Positions 37,394-46,769 are shown, counted from the first letter of the stretch. The stretch is DNA of 64,000 nucleotides from Leptospira wolffii serovar Khorat str. Khorat-H2 (GCF_000306115.2 NZ_AKWX02000016.1:40162-104161), one strand, 5' to 3'. Made by a program: numbers and translations. Notes: generated by a model from the letters alone, not told the origin.

Positions 37394-37415
37394 ATAAGGA
37401 TTTTCGGAGAAGAGG

Positions 37416-37434
37416 GGGGTTCAAATTGAACCCC
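37416..37434. other. Perfect inverted repeat GGGGTTCAA-A-TTGAACCCC
   Basis: A 19-base dyad with 9-base arms lies 23 bases upstream of the exported helical protein and 36 bases after the copA stop. It may be part of the copA terminator or an operator for the downstream gene. On the minus strand an A/T-rich stretch precedes rather than follows it, so it is not a textbook intrinsic terminator. Confidence 0.5.
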
Positions 37435-37469
37435 GTTATAAGATAAAAAACGAATCCCTTTTTTTCCGC

Positions 37470-39743
37470 TTATGTCCGCTTTCTCAGCCGCAGAGCATTA
37501 GCGACTACTGAAACGGAACTGAATGCCATCGCGGCTCCGGCGATCCACGGAGAAAGAAGACCTGCGGCTGCGATCGGAATTCCGAGACTATTATAGGCCA
37601 GAGCCCAGAAAAAGTTTTCCTTAATATTCTTAGTGGTGGCCCTGGCGATCCGGATCGATTCTGCGAGCCTGGAAAGATCACCTTTTACTAATATGATTCC
37701 GGCGGCTTCCATTGCGACGTCCGTTCCGGTTCCCATTGCAAATCCTACCTCTGCCTGAGCCAAAGCGGGGGAATCGTTGATGCCGTCTCCCGCCATTCCG
37801 ACTCTCTTTCCTCGGTTTTGGAATTCCTTGATCCGATCAGCCTTGTCTTTCGGCAGAAGGGAGGCATGGATTTCGTCTATCCCGACTCTTTCCGCTACGG
37901 AGAGAGCGGTGGTCTTGCGATCTCCCGTCAATAGAACTGCCTGGACTCCGAGCTCTTTGAGCTCTTCCAAAGCCTCCTTGGCTCCTGTTTTGATCTTGTC
38001 TTCGATTCCGAATACGATCCAAGAGGTAGAATCGAATATTCCCCAAACGGTGGTTTTTCCTTTTTCCTCCCAGGATCTGGATAGGCTTACCAGTTCAGTA
38101 GGAAGAGTTTCCTTCTCGGCTAGAAATTCCTGTTTTCCGATCCGGAAGATTTTGCCTTCGATTTTGGATACGACTCCCTTGCCCGGTTCCGTTTCCAATT
38201 CTACGGTAGGCTGGAAAGATATTCCTTTTTCTTTGGCGAAGCGAACGATTGCCTTGGCCAATGGATGAGAAGAAGAAGCTTCCGTAGCACCCGCGGCTCG
38301 GAGAAGAATGGACTCATCGCCTAATACCCGATAGTCGCTTACGATCGGATTTCCTTCGGTGATCGTTCCTGTTTTATCGAAAGCGATCAGATCCAGTCGA
38401 GCTGCCGTTTCGAGAGACTCCGCATTTCGGAAGAGAATCCCTTCTACCGCTCCTCTGCCCGTTCCGACTAAAATCGAGATAGGTGTGGCGAGTCCTAATG
38501 CACAGGGGCAAGCGATGACTAAAACCGCGATGGATTTTTCCAAGGCGGAGCCCAAATTGCCGGGTTCCAAAATCAAATACCAGAGTAAAAAGTTCAACGT
38601 GGAGATGGCGATCACGATAGGAACAAATACCGAGGAGATTCGGTCCGCTACCTTCTGGATGGGGGCTCTGGAATTCTGCGCTTCTTCCACGATCCGGATG
38701 ATGGAAGAAAGCACCGTATCCGAACCTACCGATTTCGCATTTACGATCAATACTCCGTTCCCGTTGACAGTCCCTCCTAACACCTGATCGCCGGGCTTCT
38801 TATCTACGGGCAGACTCTCTCCAGTAAGCATGGATTCGTCCACAGAGCTGAATCCTTCCGTCACCGTTCCGTCCACGGGGAATTTTTCTCCGGGAAGAAT
38901 TTGAAGGACGTCCTCTTTCTTTACGTACTCGGAAGGAATTTCCGTCCAAGTATCTTCCTTTTTGATTCTTGCAGTATCCGGTCGCAACCGCAATAAGGAG
39001 CGAATGGATGCGGAACTTTTTCCTTTGGCCAAGGCCTCCATCCATTTTCCTCCCAAGAGAAAAGTGAGAAGAACCGCGGAAGTCTCGTAGTACAGAGGAG
39101 GAAGAATGAAGTGATGAGCGTGCCCGTTCAACGCCGTTCGAAAGAACAAATCCCCTTCTCGCAGACCGTATATAACGCTTAACGTCAGGCTGTATCCGTA
39201 AGCGGCGCTTGTTCCCAAGGCCACTAACACGTCCATATTCGGAGAAAGATTCCGCAAGGCCCTAAAGGCTCCCCTATAAAAAGGGAATCCTATCCAGAAT
39301 TGCACCGGAGTAGCTAATAGAAATTGCACCCAGGGATGGGAAAGAACTCCCGGATTCGGCAGGAAATTCAAAAACTCGAAATGCGAAACCATCGAGTAGA
39401 AAAGAGGAAGAGATAGAGCCAGAGAAGAAAAGAATCGGAATTTTAATCCGGCGATTTCCTTTCCATGAACTTCTTCCGTGCGTTCCAAGGATTGCGCGTC
39501 GTGTTTCGAGGCGGAGTATCCTAAGGATTCCACTTTTTTAATTAACATTTCCGGTTTTAAGTCGGAGGAGAATCTTACGAAAGCGGTTTCTCTTCCGAAG
39601 TTGACCCTGGCTTCCTCTACTCCCGGGGTTTTTGCAAGACCTGTTTCTATTCTTCTAGCGCAGTTGGCACAGGTCATTCCGAATAGATCCAGAGTGATTT
39701 CCTGTTCCTTGTCTATCCCTTTAGAGAGAGTATTATTCTCCAT
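37470..39743 (-). CDS. copA: Copper-exporting P1B-type ATPase
   Basis: 757 residues. One N-terminal heavy-metal domain with [12 protein letters not shown] (about residue 23), eight helices, the CPC metal site IACPCALG, the phosphorylation site DKTGTITEG and the hinge [13 protein letters not shown]. The NALRLRKRT end matches CopA. It exports Cu(I) from the cytoplasm. The gene overlaps its upstream neighbour by 11 bases and belongs to the copZ-unknown-copA operon governed by the MerR-type site at 40423. Confidence 0.95.
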   Translation of the reverse strand: MENNTLSKGIDKEQEITLDLFGMTCANCARRIETGLAKTPGVEEARVNFGRETAFVRFSSDLKPEMLIKKVESLGYSASKHDAQSLERTEEVHGKEIAGLKFRFFSSLALSLPLFYSMVSHFEFLNFLPNPGVLSHPWVQFLLATPVQFWIGFPFYRGAFRALRNLSPNMDVLVALGTSAAYGYSLTLSVIYGLREGDLFFRTALNGHAHHFILPPLYYETSAVLLTFLLGGKWMEALAKGKSSASIRSLLRLRPDTARIKKEDTWTEIPSEYVKKEDVLQILPGEKFPVDGTVTEGFSSVDESMLTGESLPVDKKPGDQVLGGTVNGNGVLIVNAKSVGSDTVLSSIIRIVEEAQNSRAPIQKVADRISSVFVPIVIAISTLNFLLWYLILEPGNLGSALEKSIAVLVIACPCALGLATPISILVGTGRGAVEGILFRNAESLETAARLDLIAFDKTGTITEGNPIVSDYRVLGDESILLRAAGATEASSSHPLAKAIVRFAKEKGISFQPTVELETEPGKGVVSKIEGKIFRIGKQEFLAEKETLPTELVSLSRSWEEKGKTTVWGIFDSTSWIVFGIEDKIKTGAKEALEELKELGVQAVLLTGDRKTTALSVAERVGIDEIHASLLPKDKADRIKEFQNRGKRVGMAGDGINDSPALAQAEVGFAMGTGTDVAMEAAGIILVKGDLSRLAESIRIARATTKNIKENFFWALAYNSLGIPIAAAGLLSPWIAGAAMAFSSVSVVANALRLRKRT

Positions 39744-40170
39744 GACGATGCACTTCCCTATGAGAGTTCATTTCGGATTTAAGAAGGGGAAGATCGTATC
39801 TGACTTCCATACCTTTTACGGATGATCGAACGGGTTGGAGAATTAATTCTCCTTTCGAGTCCGCGGACAGAGCATCCGACTTACATAGAAAATAATTCCG
39901 AATCGGAGAACATTTTAGTTCCTTCTCTCCTTTGTCTGTCTTGATTCTTGCGGAAATCGTAGAATCCGAAACGGTCGGATTCTTAAAATCCATATCCAAC
40001 AGAAATATCTTATATTCGTTTTCTTTGGAACGAACCACTTCCGTATGGAAGGGGCCCGGCATGCGGATCTTACCCGAATTGGGTCCCGGGATATCCTCTC
40101 CATGAGGGTAAAGAGAGGAGGAAAGGAAAAGCGTGAGAATGCCTATGAAGCAAAGCCCTTTGGAGTTCAT
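39733..40170 (-). CDS. Periplasmic protein of the copper operon
   Basis: 145 residues with a signal peptide (about 1-21, SSSLYP). After it come [20 protein letters not shown] and a beta-rich middle; the C-terminus is histidine-rich ([12 protein letters not shown]). The histidines and methionines at both ends would suit copper binding, but no known metallochaperone family is recognised. It is placed between copZ and copA and overlaps copA by 11 bases, so a role in receiving exported copper is inferred. Confidence 0.75.
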   Translation of the reverse strand: MNSKGLCFIGILTLFLSSSLYPHGEDIPGPNSGKIRMPGPFHTEVVRSKENEYKIFLLDMDFKNPTVSDSTISARIKTDKGEKELKCSPIRNYFLCKSDALSADSKGELILQPVRSSVKGMEVRYDLPLLKSEMNSHREVHRHGE

Positions 40171-40179
40171 GGGCTTCTC

Positions 40180-40383
40180 CTATAGCTTTCGGGTGGAAAC
40201 GACAGAATAACCGGAGTCTTCTATCGCCTGGGATATCTTTTCGATATCTCCGTTGTCCACCGTGACCTTTTGGGTATCCAGATCTACGCTCGGTTTCGAG
40301 GATGGCTCCGCGGAAAGCACCGCTTTTTCGACGGTCTTTGCACAATGACTACAGGTCATTCCTTCCAATATTAATTCATACAT
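40180..40383 (-). CDS. copZ: Copper chaperone, heavy-metal-associated domain
   Basis: 67 residues, a single HMA domain with GMTCSHCAKTVEKA at residues 8-21 and a bab-bab fold length. It delivers Cu(I) to CopA or to the regulator. First gene of the copper operon; its promoter has the 19-base spacer of MerR-regulated genes. Confidence 0.93.
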   Translation of the reverse strand: MYELILEGMTCSHCAKTVEKAVLSAEPSSKPSVDLDTQKVTVDNGDIEKISQAIEDSGYSVVSTRKL

Positions 40384-40415
40384 AACGTACTCCCGTATTC
40401 TTTCGAACTGAGTCT

Positions 40416-40446
40416 ATTCTAAACCTTCCCATAATGGTAAGGTCAA
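40416..40446 (-). promoter_or_regulatory. MerR/CueR-type promoter of copZ-copA
   Basis: On the minus strand: -35 TTGACC (40446-40441), a 19-base spacer and -10 TAGAAT (40421-40416). A dyad with arms ACCTT and AAGGT (40423-40443) fills the spacer. The overlong spacer with a central dyad is the hallmark of MerR-family activation, here by the adjacent CueR-like protein. Confidence 0.85.
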
Positions 40447-40493
40447 TGCCCCGTATCAAAAAAAATACGAAAATTCGAAAAAATATTTTCTAA

Positions 40494-40514
40494 ACCTTCC
40501 AATAATTAGAAGGT
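40494..40514. promoter_or_regulatory. Second MerR-type dyad, next to the cueR start
   Basis: Arms ACCTTC and GAAGGT are spaced as in the first copper dyad, and the flank AAGGTTTAGAA is repeated. Its end is 9 bases from the cueR ATG. It may let the regulator repress itself or drive a leaderless cueR transcript; centres are 71 bp apart. Confidence 0.65.
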
Positions 40515-40523
40515 TGTAGAAGA

Positions 40524-40934
40524 ATGAATATCGGCGAACTTTCCAAAATTTCCGGAGTCAGTGCCAAGCTCGTAAGACATTACGAATCCATCGGACTGAT
40601 TCCAAAAGCTATCAGAACCAATTCGGGTTACAGGGTCTATGGGGAAAACGACGCGCATTCTCTGATTTTTATCAAAAGAGCCAGAAACCTAGGATTCTCC
40701 CTGCCCGAGATCAAAAAGCTGCTCGGACTTTGGAGGAACAAGACTCGGGCGAGTTCCCAGGTCAAATCCCTGGCCTTGGGTCATGTGAAAGAGATGCAGT
40801 CCAAGATTTCGGAACTACAGTCCATGTGCGATACCCTGTCCAATCTTGCGAAACATTGTCATGGGGACCACAGACCCGATTGTCCTATCTTGGAGGATTT
40901 GGAAGGACGTCCTACAAACAGGAAGAAAAAGTAA
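40524..40934 (+). CDS. cueR: CueR-like copper-responsive MerR regulator
   Basis: 136 residues. N-terminal MerR helix-turn-helix (MNIGELSKISGVSAKLVRHYESIGLI), a linking coiled coil and the metal loop near residues 112-122 with CHGDHRPDC, matching the CueR loop with two cysteines for Cu(I). The tail is basic (NRKKK). Divergent from the copZ operon it should regulate. Confidence 0.92.
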   Translation: MNIGELSKISGVSAKLVRHYESIGLIPKAIRTNSGYRVYGENDAHSLIFIKRARNLGFSLPEIKKLLGLWRNKTRASSQVKSLALGHVKEMQSKISELQSMCDTLSNLAKHCHGDHRPDCPILEDLEGRPTNRKKK

Positions 40935-41021
40935 TCCTTCCTACGACTGTCCCCTTAATTTCGTTATAGAAAGGCTGGCTATCCGAATCGCGTCGGAAAT
41001 AATTCGGAAAATCGGCCTTCT

Positions 41022-41408
41022 ATGAACAAAACCTATTACCCTCTGATTCTACTCCCTTTGCTTGCGTTCGGGGCGTATTATTATCTTTCTCCCGAATGTT
41101 CCCAAGGCGATTGTAAGAACGGTTTCGGAATAGAATCCCTGCCGGGGAGATACAGATTCGAGGGAGAATTCAAGAACGGGCTCGCCCATGGTAAGGGTAG
41201 GTTGGAACTTGCAAACGGGGAATATTACGAGGGAGAATGGAAAAACGGAATCAAGGAAGGGAGAGGCCTGCAGCGTTTTTCGGACGGAAGATATTACGAA
41301 GGTTTCTGGAAGGAAAATAAGGAGAACGGGAAAGGGATCCTGAAAAATTCCGACGGAGTCGTTTTGTTCGAAGGAGAATGGAAAGAAGGAAAGGCGGCGG
41401 CTCCGTGA
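41022..41408 (+). CDS. Membrane-anchored MORN-repeat protein
   Basis: 128 residues. A helix at 5-23 anchors it in the membrane or acts as a signal. Four MORN repeats follow (YRFEGEFKNGLAHGKG, YYEGEWKNGIKEGRG, YYEGFWKENKENGKG, LFEGEWKEGK). MORN repeats usually bind lipids or proteins. The stop shares bases (GTGA) with the start of the next gene, so both are probably translated together. Confidence 0.83.
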   Translation: MNKTYYPLILLPLLAFGAYYYLSPECSQGDCKNGFGIESLPGRYRFEGEFKNGLAHGKGRLELANGEYYEGEWKNGIKEGRGLQRFSDGRYYEGFWKENKENGKGILKNSDGVVLFEGEWKEGKAAAP

Positions 41409-41683
41409 GATATTCTATTATTACTATTTTATTATTTTCTTTTACTTTATTTGCCGAGGAACCTAAGGCCGACGTGACGCAGTCGGAGTCGGGGGTATAT
41501 GCCCATACTTCCTTTCGTTCATTGAGCGGAGAATTTTTACACTCGAACGGATCGATTCTGGATGCAAGCAAGAGAGGGATCCTGGTCGACACCGCCTATA
41601 TGATTCCCGGGCATGAGGCTTGGGATGGTAAGGAAGCCTTTGCGAGAACCCTGAAACTCTTAGAAAACATTAAAAGAGATTAA
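41405..41683 (+). CDS. Small exported hypothetical protein
   Basis: 92 residues from GTG, which overlaps the stop of the MORN gene. A signal peptide covers residues 1-17 or so (RYSIITILLFSFTLFA-EE). A longer frame back to 41378 would lie inside the MORN gene and break the signal peptide. The mature part has no known domain. Confidence 0.65.
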   Translation: MRYSIITILLFSFTLFAEEPKADVTQSESGVYAHTSFRSLSGEFLHSNGSILDASKRGILVDTAYMIPGHEAWDGKEAFARTLKLLENIKRD

Positions 41684-41684
41684 T

Positions 41685-42788
41685 ATGAATTGTCCCCGTT
41701 GCCGGAACGAACTCACGGAATACCGCGAATCGAGCGGTCTGTATTTGAAATGCACCTCCTGCGGGGGTATCCTAGGAAATCTATCCGTACTTCGTAGAAG
41801 ATCCAAAAGGTCTGCAATCGAAAAGATCAAAAACGCGATTCTCACCGGGGGATCCAAATTAGGAAAGCTTCCCTGCTCGGTTTGTCATAAGCCGATGTTA
41901 ACCCTCCGGTATACGGATGAATCCAGTAGAACCATGGAGTTGGATTTTTGCAAACAATGTCATTTTATTTGGTTCGATGAGAGCGAGTTGGAAAGAATTC
42001 CCCGCGAAACTGGAATCGAAATCTCTAAAGAAAGAAAGCCTGAGATTCCGGAAAGATCGCCGGAATATGTGATGGATAGTCGTTCTTCAGAAGATCTGAT
42101 CCTTCCGCCTTTCGGACACCAGGGTTCGATAAAAATCCCGGATTCGAATTCTGCGTTCGGGTTGAGCGGTCTGCCTAGATTCGTTTATCAAACTGCCGAT
42201 TATTTCGGAGTCTATGTAGTTTGCAGCTTGGCCTTTCTGTTCTTCGCCTATTTCGATTTTGAAGAAAACGATCCGTTTTTATATCGCATGGCTTTCCATC
42301 CGGATCGACCTTTTAAATATAATGGAATCGGAATCTTCTTATCCTTTTTTGCCCACGATGGGATTCTCCAAGCCTTGGGTAATGCGGTATTCTCCCTATT
42401 ATTCGTCAAGCGGGCGGAAAACATGCTCGGCTCCTTGCGTATCATCGGCCTTCTGCTCCTAGGACATTTTACCGGTCTCTTGACCGACTACTTAACGATT
42501 TGGGATGACGATATTTATACTATGGGAGCGAATGTATCCCTATCCTGTGTGGCCGGCTTTCTGCTATGGAAGGTTCCCGGAGATTATCTAGGTTTCGATA
42601 CGGACGACGATCCTTGGGTAAACAATCCGCTTTTCTTAACTTATCCGGTCGCTGTTTGGGCGGTCCTTTGGTTCATTTTGCAGATTCCGTTTATAATGAC
42701 TGCGGACGGAACGGTCAACTTCTTGTCCGTTATCGCAAGTTCTTTCGTCGGATTTCTTTTGGCATTCGTTTCCTCCAAAATCCGTTGA
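41685..42788 (+). CDS. Zinc-ribbon protein with inactive rhomboid-like membrane domain
   Basis: 367 residues. Two zf-TFIIB-like ribbons at the N-terminus: CPRC...CTSC (residues 3-27) and CSVC...CKQC (about 66-95, ending FIWFDESELE). From about 170 there are six helices resembling rhomboid proteases: FAHDGILQALGNAVFSLLFVKRAENMLG matches the conserved H-x-x-x-H-x-x-x-N helix region, but the active GxSG is GANV, so no catalytic serine is present. Probably a binding or stability factor. It starts one base after the upstream gene. Confidence 0.75.
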   Translation: MNCPRCRNELTEYRESSGLYLKCTSCGGILGNLSVLRRRSKRSAIEKIKNAILTGGSKLGKLPCSVCHKPMLTLRYTDESSRTMELDFCKQCHFIWFDESELERIPRETGIEISKERKPEIPERSPEYVMDSRSSEDLILPPFGHQGSIKIPDSNSAFGLSGLPRFVYQTADYFGVYVVCSLAFLFFAYFDFEENDPFLYRMAFHPDRPFKYNGIGIFLSFFAHDGILQALGNAVFSLLFVKRAENMLGSLRIIGLLLLGHFTGLLTDYLTIWDDDIYTMGANVSLSCVAGFLLWKVPGDYLGFDTDDDPWVNNPLFLTYPVAVWAVLWFILQIPFIMTADGTVNFLSVIASSFVGFLLAFVSSKIR

Positions 42789-42994
42789 ATACGGCTTGGC
42801 GAAAAAAATAGAACTGATCCGACCGAGTTTTTGGACAAGAATCCGGTGGGTCAGGTTCCTCTGTATATTTTACTTTGGATCAAAAAGTGAAGAAGAAACC
42901 CGGTTTCGTGCCGATTTATTGATGTCTAATTCTTCCGGGGAACGAATCTCGATTTTTAGCGTCTCGAATCCCTTGATGATAAGGTATATCCCAT

Positions 42995-43858
42995 ATGAAA
43001 AAGTTCGTCGTTTTAATTATTTCGTTTATCATTTCGCTTCCTATTTACGCCGAGAATTTTTACTCTCTTTACGGTTTTCGCATAGACCAGTCCATGAAGA
43101 CTGCGGAGAAGGAACTGGGAGAAGTCGCAAAGGAACACGTTTTCGAGGACGGATACAAAGCATTCTTCTTTCGTAAGAAAGGACATATAGTAGTTTTAGA
43201 GACCGAGCCGTCCCAACCGGAGAGAATATGGAGCATTCAGGTAGAAGGGGAAAATGTTCCGTCGGATCGGGGCTTGAACGGAGTTATTCCAGGAGATCCT
43301 AAGTCCAAAGTGATATCCACATTCGGAACTCCCGAACAGGAAAAGAAGGCAGTCAACAGTATGGACCAAAAGGAGAGTCCGAATACTTCCATTTTAACAT
43401 ACTACCAAAACGGGAACTTTAGCTTCGAGATTAAGGATGGAAAGGTATCCAGTATTAAACTCGTGCTTAGATTGGAAAAATCTCCCAAAGAGACTCCCGA
43501 TCCTTGGGACTTTATCTCCGCCTTGAAAAGCAAAAATGAATCTCTACAGATACGTCTTCTCGCCGGAGATCCGGTATTTAACGCGACCGGAACGGAATTA
43601 TATCCGCAGGAATCCATGCTTACATTCTTAAGAAGAAAGGATATCAGGGACTTTCTATATTTACCGGGAGGAGTCTCCGAATTGACCGAGGCGGATCTAT
43701 TCAATTCCAATATGAGATTCTTCGATAAGGGAGGGTTCGGCTGGGTAATACGTTATGCACGAAATCGCAAGGTCTTCGAATTCGTGTATGTCAAGCCGTA
43801 TGACGAATGGTTATTATGGGAGATCAACACGTTCTCAGACGAGACAAATTCTCCTTGA
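42995..43858 (+). CDS. Exported hypothetical protein
   Basis: 287 residues with a signal peptide (residues 1-19, ending PIYAEN). Two similar-sized beta-rich halves follow; the first has YGFRIDQSMKTAEKELGEV, the second SALKSKNESLQIRLLAGD. The 125-codon frame at 42796-43176 overlaps it and seems to be a shadow. No family recognised. Confidence 0.7.
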   Translation: MKKFVVLIISFIISLPIYAENFYSLYGFRIDQSMKTAEKELGEVAKEHVFEDGYKAFFFRKKGHIVVLETEPSQPERIWSIQVEGENVPSDRGLNGVIPGDPKSKVISTFGTPEQEKKAVNSMDQKESPNTSILTYYQNGNFSFEIKDGKVSSIKLVLRLEKSPKETPDPWDFISALKSKNESLQIRLLAGDPVFNATGTELYPQESMLTFLRRKDIRDFLYLPGGVSELTEADLFNSNMRFFDKGGFGWVIRYARNRKVFEFVYVKPYDEWLLWEINTFSDETNSP

Positions 43859-43918
43859 TTCCTGTCTTTTGCTTTGTACTTTACCGAGAGCCGGATTCTC
43901 GGTCCTTTCGGTCAGATC

Positions 43919-44449
43919 ATGAAATCGTGGATTTTCAAAGTCGGGCGCCTTCCTTATTTAGTAGGTTTTCTTGCTTTGTTGATCCCGGTCGTAGTCATTT
44001 ACTATCGCAAGTTTGATTTTTCTAAGCGCCCTTTCTTTGCGGACCGATTCGAATATAGAGGGTTGACTCGAGCCGATGCGGAGAGTCGAGGGATATCGGG
44101 TCTTCCGAACGGGATATCCTCTTATTATCTAAAGAGATGCTCTTTTCGGAATTCTTGGATCGTGTATTCAAAATATAGTCTTAAGAACGATTCGCAAAGA
44201 GCGGAATTGATACGTAGATTTAGGAAGAATCCCGGTCTTAACGTAAGATTCGATTCTTATCCTGAAGACTGGCCCCAGGATTTCGATCGGGATTCCTGTA
44301 AACCCGATTGGTGGAGTTCCTGCCCAAAGGGAGAATGGGCGGAGATTCGAAAAGATCCCCCTCTTAAGAATCAGAAGGACGGATTCTATCTCTGCGAATC
44401 CGATCCGGAATTGAGATGGTTCGTGTTTCATTTTAGAGAAATAGAATAG
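43919..44449 (+). CDS. Single-helix membrane hypothetical protein
   Basis: 176 residues from the first ATG; a TTG at 43874 is possible but gives a poor start. One helix at about residues 11-28, then a cytoplasmic or periplasmic domain with CSFRNSWIVYSKYS and a CKPDWWSSCPKGEW segment. Four to five cysteines may form a site. No family recognised. Confidence 0.6.
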   Translation: MKSWIFKVGRLPYLVGFLALLIPVVVIYYRKFDFSKRPFFADRFEYRGLTRADAESRGISGLPNGISSYYLKRCSFRNSWIVYSKYSLKNDSQRAELIRRFRKNPGLNVRFDSYPEDWPQDFDRDSCKPDWWSSCPKGEWAEIRKDPPLKNQKDGFYLCESDPELRWFVFHFREIE

Positions 44450-44457
44450 GTATCGTT

Positions 44458-45081
44458 TTGGAAGAAAATCAGACCGAAATACAGAAGAAATCCGTAAAAT
44501 ACGCGGGATTAGGGACGAGACTTTATGCGCAGATCCTGGATTTTATCGTATTCAGTCCGGCATTAGTTCCTTATGCGCTGGCGGTTTATTATCACGATCG
44601 AACCTCTTATTCCATACTTCCTTTTTATACTGCGTTTCATTCCTTATCATATATCGCTTATCGATTCGTATCGCACGCAAAATTCGGTAGAACCCTCGGT
44701 AAGAAATGGGCAGGGATTCGCGTAGTGAGCTCCGAATTCAGAAAGATAAGTTGGAGAAAGTCCTTCTTGCGCATTCTTCCCGAATTATTACTTTCAATCA
44801 TAACCATTCTGAAAGCATATTACGACTCCAGAATCTATCTGGAACATTTGCTGGAAATGGAAGGGCTTCCCTGGGCGGGAGTGGATCGTATTCTGAGAAG
44901 ATTCAACCCTGTCGAAAGTGTAGCAGTTTGGGACTCCGTCGTTTATTATTCCCTTTCCGTATTCTTCGTTCTTTTTACGAGCAAGAAGAAGGCGATACAC
45001 GATATGATCGCAGGGACCAGAGTGATTTACGAGGATCATAAGAATGGGCCGGGAAGGGATGAGGTTAATTCCGCGGTTTAA
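44458..45081 (+). CDS. RDD-family membrane protein
   Basis: 207 residues, start TTG. The RDD signature appears as GLGTRLYAQILDFIVF (about residues 17-32) and the later HAKFGRTLGKKWAGIRVV. About four helices. The C-terminal KKAIHDMIAGTRVIY is family-typical. RDD proteins are of mostly unknown, perhaps transport-related, function. Eight bases separate it from the gene before. Confidence 0.83.
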   Translation: MEENQTEIQKKSVKYAGLGTRLYAQILDFIVFSPALVPYALAVYYHDRTSYSILPFYTAFHSLSYIAYRFVSHAKFGRTLGKKWAGIRVVSSEFRKISWRKSFLRILPELLLSIITILKAYYDSRIYLEHLLEMEGLPWAGVDRILRRFNPVESVAVWDSVVYYSLSVFFVLFTSKKKAIHDMIAGTRVIYEDHKNGPGRDEVNSAV

Positions 45082-45134
45082 AGTCACTTCCTAATAGATT
45101 GCGATAAATAGGATTCTCCGCTATCCTCAATCTC

Positions 45135-45163
45135 TTGACCAGTTTTTATCGTAATGCTATACT
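45135..45163 (+). promoter_or_regulatory. Near-consensus sigma-70 promoter, apparently leaderless
   Basis: TTGACC (45135-45140), 17-base spacer, TATACT (45158-45163) with an extended TGC before the -10. The ATG of the amidohydrolase gene is at 45170, seven bases after the -10, where transcription would begin. Confidence 0.72.
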
Positions 45164-45169
45164 AGGGGC

Positions 45170-45928
45170 ATGCGGATCTTCGACTCTCACTTCCATATCA
45201 TAGATCCTAAGTTTCCACTTGTGCCGAATCACGGTTTTTTGCCGGAGCCCTTTACCGTGAACGATTATCTTAACCGTACTCGGGCGCTCAAGATAGAAGG
45301 CGGGACCGTGGTCTCGGGATCTTTTCAGGCCTTCGATCAGACTTATCTTTTAGAAGCTTTAAAAATCTTGGGTAAGAACTTCGTAGGCGTTACCCAGTTG
45401 CCGGCGCAAGCGGACGAGCAAACCGTTTTATCTTTGGACAAAGCGGGGGTACGAGCTGTCCGGTTCAATGTTCGGAGGGGAGGTTCGGAGGAACTGTCCC
45501 GTATCCGCGAATTGGGAGCGATGGTATTCGATATTGCGGGCTGGCATGTGGAATTATACATAGACGCAAAGGATATAGACGATTTCCTAACCGAAGTACT
45601 ATTATCTTTGCCTAAGGTATCCATCGATCATTTGGGCCTGACCCAGGGAGGTCTTCCTACGATACTTTCCTTGGCGGAAAAAGGAGTTAGAGTGAAGGCG
45701 ACCGGCTTCGGACGTACCGATTTAAACGTACAAGATGCGTTACTCGGAATTGCCGAAAGAAATCCGGAAGCGCTTTTATTCGGCACCGATCTTCCTTGTA
45801 CCAGATCTCCCGTGCCTTTTTCGGAAGAAGATTTGAATCTGATCCAGGATACGTTCGACGGAGAAATGTTAAGAAAAGTTTTGTATGAGAATGCGCTGCA
45901 ATTCTACGGATTGAACGGAAAAAGATGA
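45170..45928 (+). CDS. Amidohydrolase-family metal-dependent hydrolase
   Basis: 252 residues, TIM barrel of the amidohydrolase-2 type (PF04909-like). It begins with MRIFDSHFHII, whose HxH gives the first two metal ligands (7 and 9); a later strand has VSIDHLGLTQGG and the C-terminal catalytic Asp lies in LLFGTDLPCTRSP. Substrate unknown. No downstream start is possible without losing the metal site, so the promoter position implies a leaderless mRNA. Confidence 0.85.
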   Translation: MRIFDSHFHIIDPKFPLVPNHGFLPEPFTVNDYLNRTRALKIEGGTVVSGSFQAFDQTYLLEALKILGKNFVGVTQLPAQADEQTVLSLDKAGVRAVRFNVRRGGSEELSRIRELGAMVFDIAGWHVELYIDAKDIDDFLTEVLLSLPKVSIDHLGLTQGGLPTILSLAEKGVRVKATGFGRTDLNVQDALLGIAERNPEALLFGTDLPCTRSPVPFSEEDLNLIQDTFDGEMLRKVLYENALQFYGLNGKR

Positions 45929-46073
45929 CCTATTCTCCGCAGAAGATTCGCCTTGAGCCTGTCTTTACCGTTCGGAAAGGGAGAATGTAAAGAGATCCGA
46001 GGGGTCGTTAAAGACTCTCGAGAGATCGAAAAACCGCTTGCTAGCAAGAATAGACCTTCTAAATTCTTCGCCC

Positions 46074-46706
46074 ATGTTCCCATTATTCTCTCCGTTAAAG
46101 CAATATTTGGATATAAGGCAAAAACAAACGGATCAAATTCCTCAAGAGAGGAAAGCGATACTGATCGGATTAGCGGATGCTATTCTTGCGTCCTTCGAAT
46201 CCAAGCAGAAAGCCAATTTGATTTTTATCTGTACTCATAATTCCAGGAGGAGCCAGATCGCTCAGGCTTTCGGCGCTGCTATTCCTCATTACTTCGATTT
46301 GCCCGGCATTAAATCTTTCTCGGGAGGAACTTCAGTCACCGAATTTCATCCCACTGCAGTGGCCGCCTTGGAAGCTTGCGGCTTTCGTTTGGAAAACCAA
46401 GGTCCCCCTCGCAATCCTAAATACTCGGTTCGGTGGGCGGACGGAAGTCCGGCGTTGATCGCATATTCCAAGAAGTTCCAAGATTCTCCGAATCCGAGCT
46501 CGGAGTTCATTGCCGTTCTAGTTTGTTCCCAAGCGGATGAGTCTTGTCCGTATGTGAGCGGGGCGGAAGCAAGAATCTCCTTGCCTTTCGAGGATCCGAA
46601 GTCGGCGGACGATTCCCCGAATGCTTCCGTAAAGTATTCGGAAACCTGCGATCGAATCTCCACCGAGCTTTTGTTCGCTTTCGATCAGGTGCGAGTTCGT
46701 CTTTAA
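46074..46706 (+). CDS. Low-molecular-weight phosphatase / arsenate-reductase-like protein
   Basis: 210 residues from ATG; a TTG at 46038 would add 12. The P-loop region FICTHNSRRSQIAQAF (about residue 51) has the Cys-x3-Asn-Ser-x-Arg-Ser pattern of LMW phosphatase-fold arsenate reductases. Extra residues at 92-140 and a C-terminal part with two cysteines (VCSQADESCPY) could serve redox resolution. Substrate unknown. No arsenic-export genes are near. Confidence 0.72.
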   Translation: MFPLFSPLKQYLDIRQKQTDQIPQERKAILIGLADAILASFESKQKANLIFICTHNSRRSQIAQAFGAAIPHYFDLPGIKSFSGGTSVTEFHPTAVAALEACGFRLENQGPPRNPKYSVRWADGSPALIAYSKKFQDSPNPSSEFIAVLVCSQADESCPYVSGAEARISLPFEDPKSADDSPNASVKYSETCDRISTELLFAFDQVRVRL

Positions 46707-46769
46707 TCGATGTAGGATATCCTACATTTATGGTTTGCCAAGCTTCGGATTCCGGAGGAATTATTCTTT

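Noticed and set aside
37777..38268. 163-codon plus-strand frame
   Set aside because: Antisense shadow of copA.
42796..43176. 126-codon frame before the exported protein at 42995
   Set aside because: Most of it overlaps a gene with a clear signal peptide in another frame.
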